Below, piece after piece: positions 47,101-59,159 of a stretch of 64,000 nucleotides of DNA. Numbering within the stretch: the stretch's first letter is position 1; each line of letters begins with the position of its first letter. Where the stretch lies: contig CM042085.1 of the NCBI GenBank assembly GCA_023512835.1, positions 6,548,062 through 6,612,061 of the forward strand, read 5' to 3'. This DNA is from Taxillus chinensis (lineage: Eukaryota > Streptophyta > Magnoliopsida > Santalales > Loranthaceae). Both the position numbers and the translations under genes were made by a program. The notes below the pieces were generated by a model. It was given only the letters and a program-made list of their open reading frames with translations, did not search any database and was not told the origin of the DNA.

Positions 47101-50100
47101 TGGTCTGATAGAATCTCTGGAAAAGTCACGGTTTTGTCAGGAAATGCAAAGTTCTGGGCTGTTGGGTGTGAAGATGGATGCCTGCAGGTACTCAAAAGAG
47201 ACTAATTTATTTCATTTGACTCCTTGTTTCCTATTCATTCTTTATTGGACTATTAGGAACAGTAGGCCATGATACACATCCTGTGAGTCGCTCATCCAAA
47301 ATTTATCCATATGTTTGTTTTTCCTTTTCCACTTCAAACTACAAAGCATGGGAAAAGAAAATACTAAGCAGCAGTTTTTTTTTTTTTTGGGTGTGTGGGG
47401 TGGGGTTGGTTGGTGTTGCCTTGTGGCCGTCAGGGTTTCAGTTCTGGATTCAAAGGATAATAAACATTAGGATCTAATTTAGGTCTGGGGATTATCAACT
47501 AGAAGGAACCTTTAAATCTCACCATTTTTAGTGTGGACTTTTGGAGAGACTTATTAGTTGCAGCTTGGAAAGATGTTCTTAGAATTTGCTCATTTGAAGA
47601 ATTGCTGTGATTACCTTTTAAGTGTTTAGTTTTAATTGACTTAAAGATGTAAAAATACTTCTAGATTTTCGAAGTTTAAGTCTCCAGAATATAGTTTAAT
47701 AAATTAAATGAAAAAACTTGATTTTGTATTATTACACCAAGGTATAGCTATAACCTCAGTCTCTCTCTATGATATAGAAAGTTGAATTTTTTATTTACTT
47801 GCTCTGGTTATAAGAGCCCTTATTTTTCTCTGATAGAACAAATATGGGATGGTTTTCTAACGTTTTTTGTTTATGGTTCTCTATTTGAGCGTAGCATGCA
47901 ATGAATGCTTCCACATGTCCATTTTTATAAGCGGGTGTTGAAGATTGTATATTTAATGAGACCATTTTTTCTCATAACGTGCAAGTTCAATACAGTGTAG
48001 TTGAATCATTATGTTTACATTCAAACTCATATATTAAGAATTCAGCAATTGGTGAGAAAATTATGCCTTTTCTTTCCGTTGTTGAAAAGATTTACACAAA
48101 ATGTGGGAGACGTGCCATGCCAACAATGATGATGGGATCTGCTGCAACATTTATGGATTGTGATGAGTGTTGGAAGTTGTTGCTTGTCACAAGAAAGGGC
48201 TCCATGTACTTGTGGGATTTATTTAACAGGAGTTGTCTTCTTCACGATACTCTGGCTTCTCTTGTTACTTTAAATCAAGACTCAGCAAACAAAGATGCAG
48301 GTATTGCATAGAATTTTAAAACGGGATTTGAACAACAGGCCTGCTTTGTTTTACAGTTGTATTCTGATGTTTGTAACCTAATGAGCATATGGGTTTGAAG
48401 TTTTCTTTATATCTATGCTACTCTTATAACCTATATTTTTAAAAATCTTGTCATCAATCTCTTTATAGGGACAATCAAAGTTATATCTGCAAAGTTGTCG
48501 AAGTCTGGTTCTCCTCTTGTTGTCCTATCTACTCGTCATGCCTTCCTCTTTGATATGAACCTGATGTGCTGGCTGAGAGTTGCCGATGACTGCTTCCCCG
48601 CATCAAATTTTGCAAGCTCCTGGAACTTTGGATCCATTCATAGTGGTGAGCTCGCAGCATTGCAGGTGGATGTCAGAAAATTTTTGGCCAGAAAGCCAGG
48701 TTGGAGCAGGTGTGTTTTTCTTTTGAAAAATTGGTTCTTATTGAATTAGGCTTTACTTATATTCATTTAAACCTCTCTTTTGCCCTTTTCTTTTGTGGGT
48801 ATTCAAACCCTAAAGAAAAAAATCAACACGTGTATGTGTCTTTTTTGGCCATATATTACTGGTGTGTGTATGTATATTGTTCTCCAGTTTCATACGATTT
48901 ATAATTTACTGTTTTAAATCAATTCCTCCCATGTTCTCAAAATGTCAAATGCATATATATGTTTACCGTTTGACACCACAGTGCACGTTTGATTTTCTTC
49001 TGATTCTCAGTTTCCTGCACCCATTTCAATTTTTAAGTGAAGTAAAAATCGAGAATAATATGCTTGCTTTGTTGTTCCTGTTTTCGTAAGTTCCCAAATA
49101 TATGGGAATTGGCATGGAAAAGAAGTATGTATATATATATATATTTTTTGGGAATGTCCAAAACATGGTTCTCATTTTTTTGCATAAAAAGTTGTTGCTT
49201 TGATAGCAATAAATAATACAAAATTATTTCTTTATTTGCAATACTTTTTGTATCATAATTGTTGGTGTCAAAGTGATCCAAAGTGTTCTCAACATTTTCA
49301 CAATAACGTAATGAAACTGCATTCTAATTAAATTGAATATAGATTCCACGAGAATACTTGACAATATTATATGATTGTTATGATTTTTGAGGTTGTTCTG
49401 TATATCCTAATTTCATATATTCGGATTTATATGAGATTATATGTTGACATCTAAATGAGAGAGATTAATATTATTGGGGTTCTTTTAACATTATGAGAAC
49501 AAAATAGTTTTTTTTAATATAAATAGAGATGACATAAACTAGACAATATAGGCCTGTTTGATTGAGTAGTTTTAAAATACGATTCTATTTTCAAAAATAT
49601 TTTTTTGGGTGCTTTCCCTAGAAGAGTGTTTGGAAGGCTCCGGTTTCTTCGCAACTGGCTTTTGCTTGGACGGCGGTTTTGGGGCGGATTTTGACTGCAA
49701 ATAACTTGCGTCGGCGTGGGATGATGATTCCTAGTTGGTGTTACATGGGTAAGGTGGCTGGGGAGTCCGTGGATCACCTTCTCCTTCATTGTTTCATTAC
49801 CCGATTTCTTTGGGATTTTGTCCTGGGGCTGTTTGGTTTGTATTGGGTGATACCTCACAGTATTCTTGGGCTTTTCTTCTTCTGGGGTGGGTGGGCAGAA
49901 CGTTTGCGGCCTGACGTGCTATTATTCATTGCATTATCTTGTGTCTCTTGCAAGAGCGGAATGCTCGTCCTTTTTAGGGTTGTGAAAGCCGCTTGGATGA
50001 ACTTCAACTTTGTTTTTTTTTTTTTGGTGCCTTTGGTATTATTTGGTGGGATTTGGGCATTTACGTCTCTCTTTTCTTTTTGATATTATTTTTGTTTGTT

Positions 50101-53086
50101 CCTTTTGAGCTGGGTTGAGATGGGTTTTTTTATCCGTGTTCCTTTTTGTATTCTCTTTTTTGTGCACTCCTTGTGTAATTGATTTTTTAATAAAATTCAC
50201 TTATAAAAAAAATTTAAAAATATAATTCAGCCAACAAAGTGTTTGGTACGTATGTTTTCTGAATAAAGTGATAATTCATTCAAATTAATTGTTTTTAAAA
50301 ACAAGTTTCAACTGTGTTTTTTTAAATTCAAATTTATTTTTTTTGTTGGACTCATTTTCTTATTTTAAAATTTTATTCTTCTTTCTCTATTTTATTGTGC
50401 AAACCCACTATATTTTATTTTATTTTATCAATTTTATGGAACTTGGTTTTTAAAAATGCATTTTTTTCTTTCATCATCAAAGGAAACTAGAAATTATTTT
50501 TGAATGAAAGGTCTAGAATTGGGAACCGGTAGGAAATCAAATGAGGCTTTAATTGTCAATCTATTTCAAAGTCGTGATAATTTTAATTTTGGTTTCCTGT
50601 TTTATAGTATTTGGCTGGTGGTTGTATACCGTTGTAGGTTGACTGATGATGGGATGCAGACACGAGCTCACTTGGAGGCCCAGTTGGCATCCTCACTGGC
50701 ATTGGAGTCCTGTAATGAATATCGTCAATGCCTCTTGTCCTATATACGTTTTCTAGCAAGGTAGGATCGCTACTTTGTTTCTTCCTTTGGGAAAAAACGT
50801 TTTCCTGGTTATTTAGTTATTATGTTTAAAAACATTTGAAGTTAATTAGGGTTTCTTTTTAATTTTATATTTTTAATTTCAGTTTTTGTTTTTCCTTGAG
50901 AGGATGCCTTAACCTTGGAGTTGTGTATCTCTTCGTTTTCTGTATCTTTAATGATCATTCTCTATAGATAAAATTTGCAAATTTATCTACATGTTATCTT
51001 AAAAAAAAAAAAATCATACTTAAACGCCTCTACATTATACTGTAGCATGACTTGTGTTTCTGGAGCATTTAGCAAATGAATATTCCTATTATGTTTTTAT
51101 TTATTGTAGAGAAGCTGATGAATCACGATTAAGAGAAGTTTGTGAGAGTTTCCTTGGGCCCCCAACTGGGATGGCAGATTCAACGTTTTCACATCCAGCA
51201 GATCCAACATGGGATCCTTGTGTTCTTGTAAGCATTTTCTAATTTTTTATTTATGTTATTTCATATGTTCAGATGGTAAAAAATAATTTTCTCCCTTGAT
51301 AATTGTTTTGAAAAACTTTTTTTCACATCCAGCAGATCTAACATGCGACCCTTATGTTCTCATAAGCATTTTCCGTTTTCTGTTTATATTATTTTCATTT
51401 GTTCAGATAATACATAACAAGTTCTCCTTGATGCAATGTGATGTCGTTTCTTCTACACAATAGTAATAGAAGAGATAAATAGAAATAATTGTGAGGATAT
51501 ATCATTGTATGTTGTTTGCTGATATTGTTTTGCACAATGAGATTAAAGGAATTAACCAAAAATTAGAATTATGGAGGCGAAATTAGCTTGGGGATTTAGA
51601 TTAAAAAATTGAAGACTAAATATATGGAGTTTAACTTTAGGAACTGAATGAATAATGAACAAAGTATTATTACATTTGTTGACCAATAGATTCCAACTGT
51701 AGAATAGTATCGATAATTTAGTGAAATAGAGATAGTGATGATGATTTCAACCGCATGATTAAAACCAAATGACTTAAGTAGAAAAGTACTAACAAAAGTT
51801 TTGTGTGATTATAATATGTTATTAAATCTAAAAGAAGAGCTTTTGGATAATTGTTATATGAAACAGGTTGGACAAATAAGAGATAATATACACAAAATTT
51901 TAGTATCGTAATATGTGAATGTTAAAATGAATGTGTGATAAATTTAGGATAGACAAGATTTGACATGAGAATAATTGTCGTGTCGATGAAGTAGTTCCAA
52001 TTGTAAATAAGATGTGAGAGAATTTCTTACGTTGATTTGGTCATGTATGCCAATGTATGCACCTATTAGGTGAGTGGAGAAGATTAGCAAGATAAAAAAT
52101 TGAAGGAAATATCAAAGAAAGACTAAATGTGATAATAAAAGATAGAAAATTTCTAGATTTGAAAGAAATAATAGTAGCTCATAAGAATGTTTGAAAGAGA
52201 ATGTTTTGTGTATGGGATTAAATTTGAAGATGTTAAAACTTGTTCAGATTGCTATTCCCATTTGAATTTAGAAATTTCATTATTACCTTCAAACTAGAGC
52301 TTGTACTCTTTTAAATGAATTGACTGAGCGGCTGCATGTTTATGTATGGATTGTTTTGTTTCTTTATGCCTTCGTTGCAAGAAGTGGAGATGGAGTGAAT
52401 CATGATAGAATAGAATTTTGGGTAATCATTGTGAGAGTTCAATTTGGTCTATAGTTAAAACAAGGGCCTTAGTTGTATACTTAGAAGTATTACTTCTCTC
52501 TTGGGGTAGGATTTGCCATAATTAGGTGGATTTTTTCTACAAAACTTAATTGCGTTGTGTTCTGCAGGGAATGAAGAAGCACAGGCTCTTGCGGGAAGAT
52601 ATTCTACCAGCAATGGCCTCTAATCGGAAAGTTCAGCGGCTTCTCAACGAGTTCATGGATCTCCTTTCAGAATATGAGATTCCTGAGACTAATAGAGACA
52701 TCATAAAGGCTGGCCCAACAAAGTCATCCTTCCCGGAAACTGCTCAAATTGACCCTGCCCCCGCTGGTACACCTACCAATCAGAGGGATCCCATCCATCC
52801 CGTCCCTCCTGCAACCAATCAAATGGACGCCATTACCCGTATGGAAATAGATCAAAACAACTCTATTCCGTTGCCGAAGGATCAAATGGACCCCATATCC
52901 GTTCAAAGGGTCTCCAGTCCCCTTCTAACAACGGGCCAGGACTTAAACTTGCCTTTGTCAGATCAGGTCAACAATGCTCCACAGTCAGGAGATCAGGTGG
53001 GTGTGGGATTAGGGATAATGAATTCAAAGTTGCAGGTAACAAATCCACAAAATCTAATCTCTCCTGCCAAAGACATGGACTCCTGA
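44160..53086 (+). CDS. HIRA: HIRA histone chaperone (10 exons)
   Basis: Exons are 44160-44267, 44926-45201, 45300-45551, 45675-46072, 46185-47187, 48090-48300, 48469-48709, 50638-50760, 51110-51227 and 52568-53086. Borders are GT-AG and all phases agree, giving 1,082 residues. The N-terminal half (about 1-370) is a WD40 propeller, with blades readable as [24 protein letters not shown] and [10 protein letters not shown]-domain-like motif [16 protein letters not shown] (about 475-491), which binds ASF1, follows. The conserved C-terminal HIRA domain (about 655-950) includes [16 protein letters not shown] and the helix [18 protein letters not shown]. The complex deposits histone H3.3 independently of replication in the nucleus. 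The last exon runs about 130 residues past LLSEYE with a repetitive NQMD/DQMDPI tail, longer than I recall for Arabidopsis (about 1,024 residues). It looks intact. Confidence 0.95.
47188..48089 (+). other. HIRA intron 5
   Basis: A 902 bp intron between CTGCAG|GTACTC and GAAAAG|ATTTAC. The acceptor lacks a clear pyrimidine tract directly before AG, but the frame and family sequence (…[12 protein letters not shown]) demand it. No other feature was seen. Confidence 0.7.
49601..50215 (+). mobile_element. 5'-truncated L1-type LINE in HIRA intron 7
   Basis: The plus strand encodes the zinc-binding reverse-transcriptase tail domain (zf-RVT) of plant LINEs: [37 protein letters not shown] and WDFVLGLFG between about 49650 and 49840. 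One frame change and later stops break it. A 3' UTR ending in an A-rich tract follows. The bases aaaaatat occur on both sides (49593-49600 and 50216-50223), a plausible target-site duplication. It is in the same orientation as HIRA and in a 1,928 bp intron (48710-50637). Only the last part of ORF2 remains, so it is inactive. Confidence 0.8.
51319..51413 (+). repeat. Duplicated tail of HIRA exon 9 inside intron 9
   Basis: The 95 bp here repeat 51187-51277, which spans the end of exon 9 and the start of intron 9. Shared words include 'cacatccagcagatc', 'aacatg', 'agcattttc' and 'gttcagat'. In the copy the splice donor CTT|GTAAGC has become CTCATAAGC, so it would not work as an exon end. It is a local tandem duplication 132 bp downstream of the original. 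Confidence 0.8.
51740..52240 (+). mobile_element. Decayed RTE-type LINE 3' end in HIRA intron 9
   Basis: In one forward frame the sequence gives [34 protein letters not shown] and GEWRRLAR, interrupted by TGA where the family has Trp or Arg. Those stops are what TGG or CGA would become after C-to-T change on methylated DNA. Phrases of this form are the C-terminal end of plant RTE-clade LINE polyproteins. The 5' border is not resolved. The intron (51228-52567) is spliced around it. Confidence 0.6.
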
Positions 53087-54840
53087 AACTGGCTTCATTG
53101 GAGAATCCTAATGTTTGTTTTAGCTGTGAAGTAATACCTGTGCATATCGTTGCAGCTGAGGATAGAATCCTAATTTTCTTTATACTACATTTCGCTAGTC
53201 TATGGCGTTTTCAATTCCCCCCAGTTAAACTTGCCCTTTTTGTATCTTTGTTTCATCGACCGTTTTACCACTCTGAGGCTGCGCGGGGCTGGCTAGGATT
53301 CTCTATTAGCAATTTTTGGTTTCATCTTTCTTATAACCCCCTTCTTTTCGTAATTATAGTCGATTCTGTTTCTTGTACAATCTGTACGATTGCTTCCAAT
53401 ATTATATTATATCCCCTTTAGAAGTTAACTGATATACAGGCTACCACAATATGTAATATTGTTCCTAAAATGATCTATTATCCCCTTCAGAAGTTTTGTG
53501 ATATACAGACTACAGTGAATTGATCAGTTATTGACAGTGATTAGAAAACTCAAATCGTGCTCACGCTTGAGGCGTTTATCTGTGTTTTTTTTTTTTAAAT
53601 ACCAGAACAAGAGATCAAATGCCCTCAATGTAGGCGCCATAGGCATGCTATTTCTACGCCCATGCAAAAATTCACTTGTGGATATTTGTATCATATTAAT
53701 TATTTGGGCCGGGGATATTGATATGTTACAATTAGTATGTAAGAAAATTAAAGATATAATCTACGGTTCGGTATAGTCGGATTTTGGGTTTAAATTGTGG
53801 TTTTTAATTATTTTATTGATGTATTAAACCTGTCGACTCAACTTTGCCCTAAAATTGCGGCTCAATAAACCCTGTGATGGAGAGGAAATTGATTATGTGA
53901 GGGGGAAAAAAGTTTTCTTATAGTTTTACTTTGCGTGTTTTGTGTTTTATAGTGATTAAATTTCATACTAGTGGCGTAAGTTATAATCATATGCTGTCAT
54001 ATCAAGTTGATTGCAAGTGAAATTTGTTCGATAAAATTGCATATAGCATTATTTATATATAAATAAATATAAAATAATAATATATATTAAATAATTATTT
54101 ATATAAAAAATAAGTATGTAATAACAATTACATAATTGATATAAATAAAATAAATTGTAAATACAAATAATAATACATTAAATAACTAAATGTAATATAT
54201 AACTTAAAATAGCTAAATTTTATTATAAATAAAAATAATAAAAATAAATCAAATTATTACATAATTAATTATAAAACTTAAAAAGTAAAAATAAATAACT
54301 GATATAATAAAAGCAATATCTACATAAAATAAAAAATATATATATAATAAAAAAAACTTTAACCAATTTGATTGTTTAGCTATCCCAAATCAAATAAGTA
54401 ATATACATAAATGTTAACGGGTTAGATCAAGTTTGGTGCTTCGGGTCAGATGGAGGCGGGTCGGGTCGAAGTGTAGTATTTTAGTTTAAATTTGTTTTAC
54501 TAGAACACTGTGGGGCTGGCTGGCGGACGTTCACGTGAGGGCGGGAAGGCTCGTGGTCGGAGGATGGTGGGGGTGGGGTGGCTGGCGGATGGCGGGGCGG
54601 GGCGGGGTGGGGGTGGGAGGCGAGAGAGATAAGCGTTGAGTGGGAGGCAGCATGTAAAACCATTACGGGTAAAAAAATAAAAATAAAATTCCTTAGAAGG
54701 AAACTTTTATAAACCTCAGGATGAATGAATTATAATATTATCACCATAATAGTTGATTATTTTTTTATGCATGCACCAAACACAAAAAATAAATAAAATT
54801 TGATTTATTGTGTTAATGGACAAAGCAAATATTGCAGGAT

Positions 54841-54882
<42 letters not shown>

Positions 54883-57800
54883 CTGATATGTTGCAGATGT
54901 TTTATATTAAAAGAGCATCAGGAAGATACCATAGCCCCGTCCCACCAACATTGCGACGTGACAACAGACACCTTGCGCAATTGCGTTAATCCTTAGCTTT
55001 TTAATCAATTGACTTTGTACCTACTTAGCTTTTAAATCAATTGATTATGTTGTTTTGGTTGCACAAACAGTGTGTTTTGTAGGCACTTGTGTATGAACTG
55101 CACACCGGCCGATCCACTATCAACTATTTATTTATGTGACTATTGGAAAGAGAATAAAGTTGAGATTTTATATTAAAAAATGGATGGGGAATGTAGATAA
55201 TTAATAGATTATAAAATTGAATTATACTATCATAAAATTTTATATTTTTATAAAATAATTTTATTCAATGAATATAATAATAATAATTGTAAATATATTG
55301 TATTATCATGTATTATATTAAAGTAAAGTTTAAATCCATATGTGACATTTAAATATCAAATTTAATTTAATACAAATAGCAAATAAGATATAGATTTAAT
55401 TACTGAAACTATCTTTTAAATAAAATGAGATGTGGATTAAACAAAAATAAATTTGTATGAAAGTAATTTCTCAAATTTAACCCATTTAAAATACCAAATT
55501 ATACACAAAAATAAAAACATAATCGAATAAGAATCACTAACAAAGTAATTTCTAAACTTAATCCTTTTGAAATACTAGCTTATACGCAGAAATAAAAACA
55601 TAGTCAAACAAGAGTCATAACAATACATGAGGACATTTTAGCCCTCTCAATTCTCATAATAATTTAATCGCCATATTTCTATTTATATACACTCCAATTT
55701 TTCAAATATAATAAATTAAACAACAATAATATGATCAGACTATTTACACAGATAAATAATTTATTATCATTTTTTTTAATAAAAAATTGAAGAACTTTTT
55801 TTTTAAATACATGGTTGAAATCTTTAAATCTTTCTTTATTTTATAATTTCACTATTAAAATCCCGATTTTAATGTCCCGTTACACCACATCTTTTGGTTA
55901 CAAATTGAAACATCTATACTTCATTACTTCAAAGTTCGAAGTAATATTATTATCATTAATTTTAAATATAGGTATAAAGAGTGATAAAATCGAAAATCTT
56001 TTTAAAATATATAAAAACCTCAATTTTACTGGTTAAACAAACAAATGATCAAAGTTTATGAGTTCAAACTTTAAACTTATATATATATATAATTAAAAAA
56101 ATAACTTAAAGTATACAAGAAAATATTTTAAATTTTAATAATAATAATAATAAATGTAATACAATGCGTGTAACATGAAATCTGAACCGACAGGGAAAAA
56201 TGACCGTCCATGTGTGCTACCTAATTTTGCAGCGAACCCGTAAGCTTGCACCGCAAAAACTGACCAAATCTAGGTCCCTTTGTGATGCATGGATCGGTGG
56301 GAAAACTGTATGTGACAGCTGTTGATGCCTGGATACTTATTGCTGAGTTTTTTTTTTTTTTTTAAATTTTGGTTTGTGAACACTTCTTTGAAAAATGTTC
56401 CTATGCTATATTAATTTTAATTTTGCTAGATAGAAAATATAATTTAATGAGGCCAGATTTGTGATGTTGAGGGAAAATACACTTCTTTAAAACATCTATT
56501 GTAAGAGTATTAGTAGTAGTATTAGTATTAGTAGTATAGAAAGTATATTTTTTATATTTAAGAAAAAAAATAAAAAGTCATAAAATTATTTCCATAACAG
56601 ATGTTATATATTTAACTTTATATATGAAAATTTTATAATATTTTTTAATATATTAAAAAGTACTATTCACTTACTATAATTATTAAATTTTATATAAAAA
56701 TTTTCTCTCATATCTCTCATTCACATTTCTCATAACATTCATTTTTATTTATATTAAATTATAAAAAAATTATTATTAAATAAAATAATAAATATAAAAT
56801 AATATTTTAATAATCTAGAGTTTGATTTAAAAATCTATTGTAATGTATATTTATATAGGATAATAAAAAGTAGTGTAAAATTATAAATTTAAAAAAATTT
56901 ATCAAAAAGATGTTATTAGTGCTATAATAATGGACGGTATATTAGAAGAGGTATGTTATTCCGAAATCAGATCCGTGAAGGTTTTTTGGGCCCTGTTAAG
57001 GTTTATTATTTTAATATTCTATCAATATTTAAAAAAAATAATCGTTATATTAAATATTTATGTATTATTTATAAAATTTTACAATTTCTGTGTAAATTTA
57101 AATAAAATAATAATTAATAGATAATTAAATAATTATAATTGATTTGTTTATTTATTAATTATTTTTTCAATTAAATTTACAAAAAAAATAACTATAAAAT
57201 TTTATAAACATGTTGAACATGAATGTTAAATCTAACATCAATATTAAATCTAATACTCAATACAATTAATCCATACATGTTTATAAAAACGGGTGATAGG
57301 TGTTTCAAATCAATCACACCGGGCGTGTCTCTATCAAGTATGATCAGTTTTTAATAAATTTGTGAGGCCGAGGTAGACAACACTTCGTGTAATTGACACA
57401 GCCATCAACGATAGCAGCCCATCCACTAGAACATGGGCCCAGAGTCCCACACGTTGCTTCGCTGAGTCGGCTTTGTCCATGGGCCTCTCCGCGAAATTGA
57501 GAGGTGTCCGAATTCATTTGTTTAATTATTTTTTAATTATGAGTTTATTCATATATTGTTTGTGAGTATATTTAATATGATCAAACATTATACCTAAAAT
57601 TGTTTTCATTTACTTACTTCATGATATGATACCAAAAATTCATACTAATCAAATTCTAATTTTCTAAAATTTTAATTTAATACATTTAAAACAATAAATA
57701 TAAAACTAGTTATAGTATACTAATATCAACAGTACATGCACCAATTAAGTAGACCCTGCAATTGCTAAATTTATTAATAGAATAAAAACTCTTGATATAT

Positions 57801-57951
57801 AAAACAAAGGTATCTTAGCGAACAAAAACAACTCATTCATGTCTTAAGAAAAGGAGAATGAGGTCAAAAACTGATAGCTTAATTAGAGTAAACGAGTATC
57901 TAGATGAAATAAGAAGATATCAATAACAAGAAATACGACATCGATTAGGAT
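53087..57951. other. HIRA 3' flank and gene-free region
   Basis: The 3' UTR probably extends to about 53400. After that the DNA is AT-rich. Notable parts are a GC-rich G-runs islet at 54510-54650, an (ATA)n microsatellite at 54840-54882, and small GC-elevated patches at 56180-56340 and 57370-57520 with no recognisable genes. Confidence 0.45.
54840..54882. repeat. (TAA)n microsatellite
   Basis: Fourteen or so trinucleotide TAA units without interruption. A similar shorter run lies at 62884-62908. Confidence 0.9.
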
Positions 57952-58410
57952 ATGAAGGCTAAAAATCTTTTACTCAAGAAAACCGTTGATAAACTTAATC
58001 TCTATTATAAGCCATTGCAGGAGTATCTGAAACACAAGCAAGAAATAAGTTTAAACTGGCAAAACTCGGCTGAGATTGTTATTCAATTTATAACCTTACC
58101 TAATGATAGATCAATTACTCATAGACTTGGATCAACTACTCTTGATCAAAATCCCAATCCAGATTCAACCAAGGAGAAAGACTCTGAACCTCTTCCTTCA
58201 CTTGAATTCTATAAGAATAAATTCACTCATATTTACTTCGTAATCACGAAGCCTTTACCTAGCTTTGTTTTTGGTGGAGTGGAAACCTTTCAAGGAGAAA
58301 ATAAAGGAGGATTATTTGTTGTTATTGTCCCCAAAACAGTAACACTTGTGTATAAGGACAAAAAGAATGATATTACAATAGAGGTTGATATTATAGCACC
58401 CATGGGTTAA
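57952..58410 (+). CDS. Orphan ORF, unknown function
   Basis: A 152-residue ORF starting MKAKNLLLKK, by far the most protein-like frame in the last 10 kb. Its first third is Lys-rich and helical looking, the middle is Asn/Pro/Ser rich, and the last 60 residues alternate hydrophobic and Gly residues as in a beta-rich domain (FGGVETFQ, GGLFVVIVP, VTLVYKDKKN). A stop lies directly before the ATG, but other frames just upstream (57880-57950) and just downstream (58405-58490) also read like protein. This suggests it is the middle of a longer, frameshifted coding sequence. I do not recognise the family; a retroelement or endogenous pararetrovirus remnant is possible but not shown. Confidence 0.4.
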   Translation: MKAKNLLLKKTVDKLNLYYKPLQEYLKHKQEISLNWQNSAEIVIQFITLPNDRSITHRLGSTTLDQNPNPDSTKEKDSEPLPSLEFYKNKFTHIYFVITKPLPSFVFGGVETFQGENKGGLFVVIVPKTVTLVYKDKKNDITIEVDIIAPMG

Positions 58411-59159
58411 AGTGTTTGGAGCCAAAGGCACATTATATGCTTGCAAAGCCGAAGGCTTCAAGAGTGAAACTAAAAGAGCACCAAAGGTAAAAGTCTAACT
58501 CGACATACTTGAGTTGCCCCAAAAACCAAGAGCCCATTTAATATGTTGAGAGATTAGGCATTATCCTTGTGAGTGCTAGAGCAAGGAGACCCTGAAAACA
58601 AGGAACAATTCAATATGATAATAGAACTCACATAGCTCTACTTAGGTACCACTTCCATGAACTCTTTAGGAATCCACCTTAAAAATTTCTCAAATCTAAG
58701 AGCCATACCGATAAGAGCCAAACAACTAGTCAATCCATAAATCACTAAAGAGACATCTTTAAGAGAACTTGACCAATTGAAGAAACTATAGAATCTTATT
58801 AATTTATCTTTTGTTTTTTTCCAATTTAATCTACATAGAAGCTCCGTTAAATACTATAAACTTTTATATGCATGAAAGACATTATATAAATATTTAATCT
58901 AACAATCGATTTTTAAAATAAATATTATTGAAATACTAAAATATCAAAAATTTATACCATGCTCAATGCTGATAAAGTGTATATTAACATTAAATCCAAG
59001 TCATTGGGTTGATAGTTGTTTACTTAAAATTGAAATTGCGATGGCATTAAAGGGATCTATATATATCATCATTTTTTTAATATTTTATATTTTATATTTC
59101 GATAATGAAATTTTATTTATTATATTTACCATTTATATGTGATGATCGAGTTCTTTTTT
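58411..59159. other. 3' flank of the orphan ORF, with a partial repeat copy
   Basis: 58411-58650 continues with scattered protein-like frames. At about 58905-58985 a stretch sharing 'ttttaaaataaatatta' and 'tttata.catgct..atgctgataaag' with 59345-59410 appears, a third partial copy of the duplicated block that follows. Confidence 0.4.

Noticed and set aside
49679..50083. The 134-codon ORF at 49679 as a host gene or HIRA exon
   Set aside because: It reads as the zinc-binding tail of a LINE reverse transcriptase and is bordered by a target duplication.
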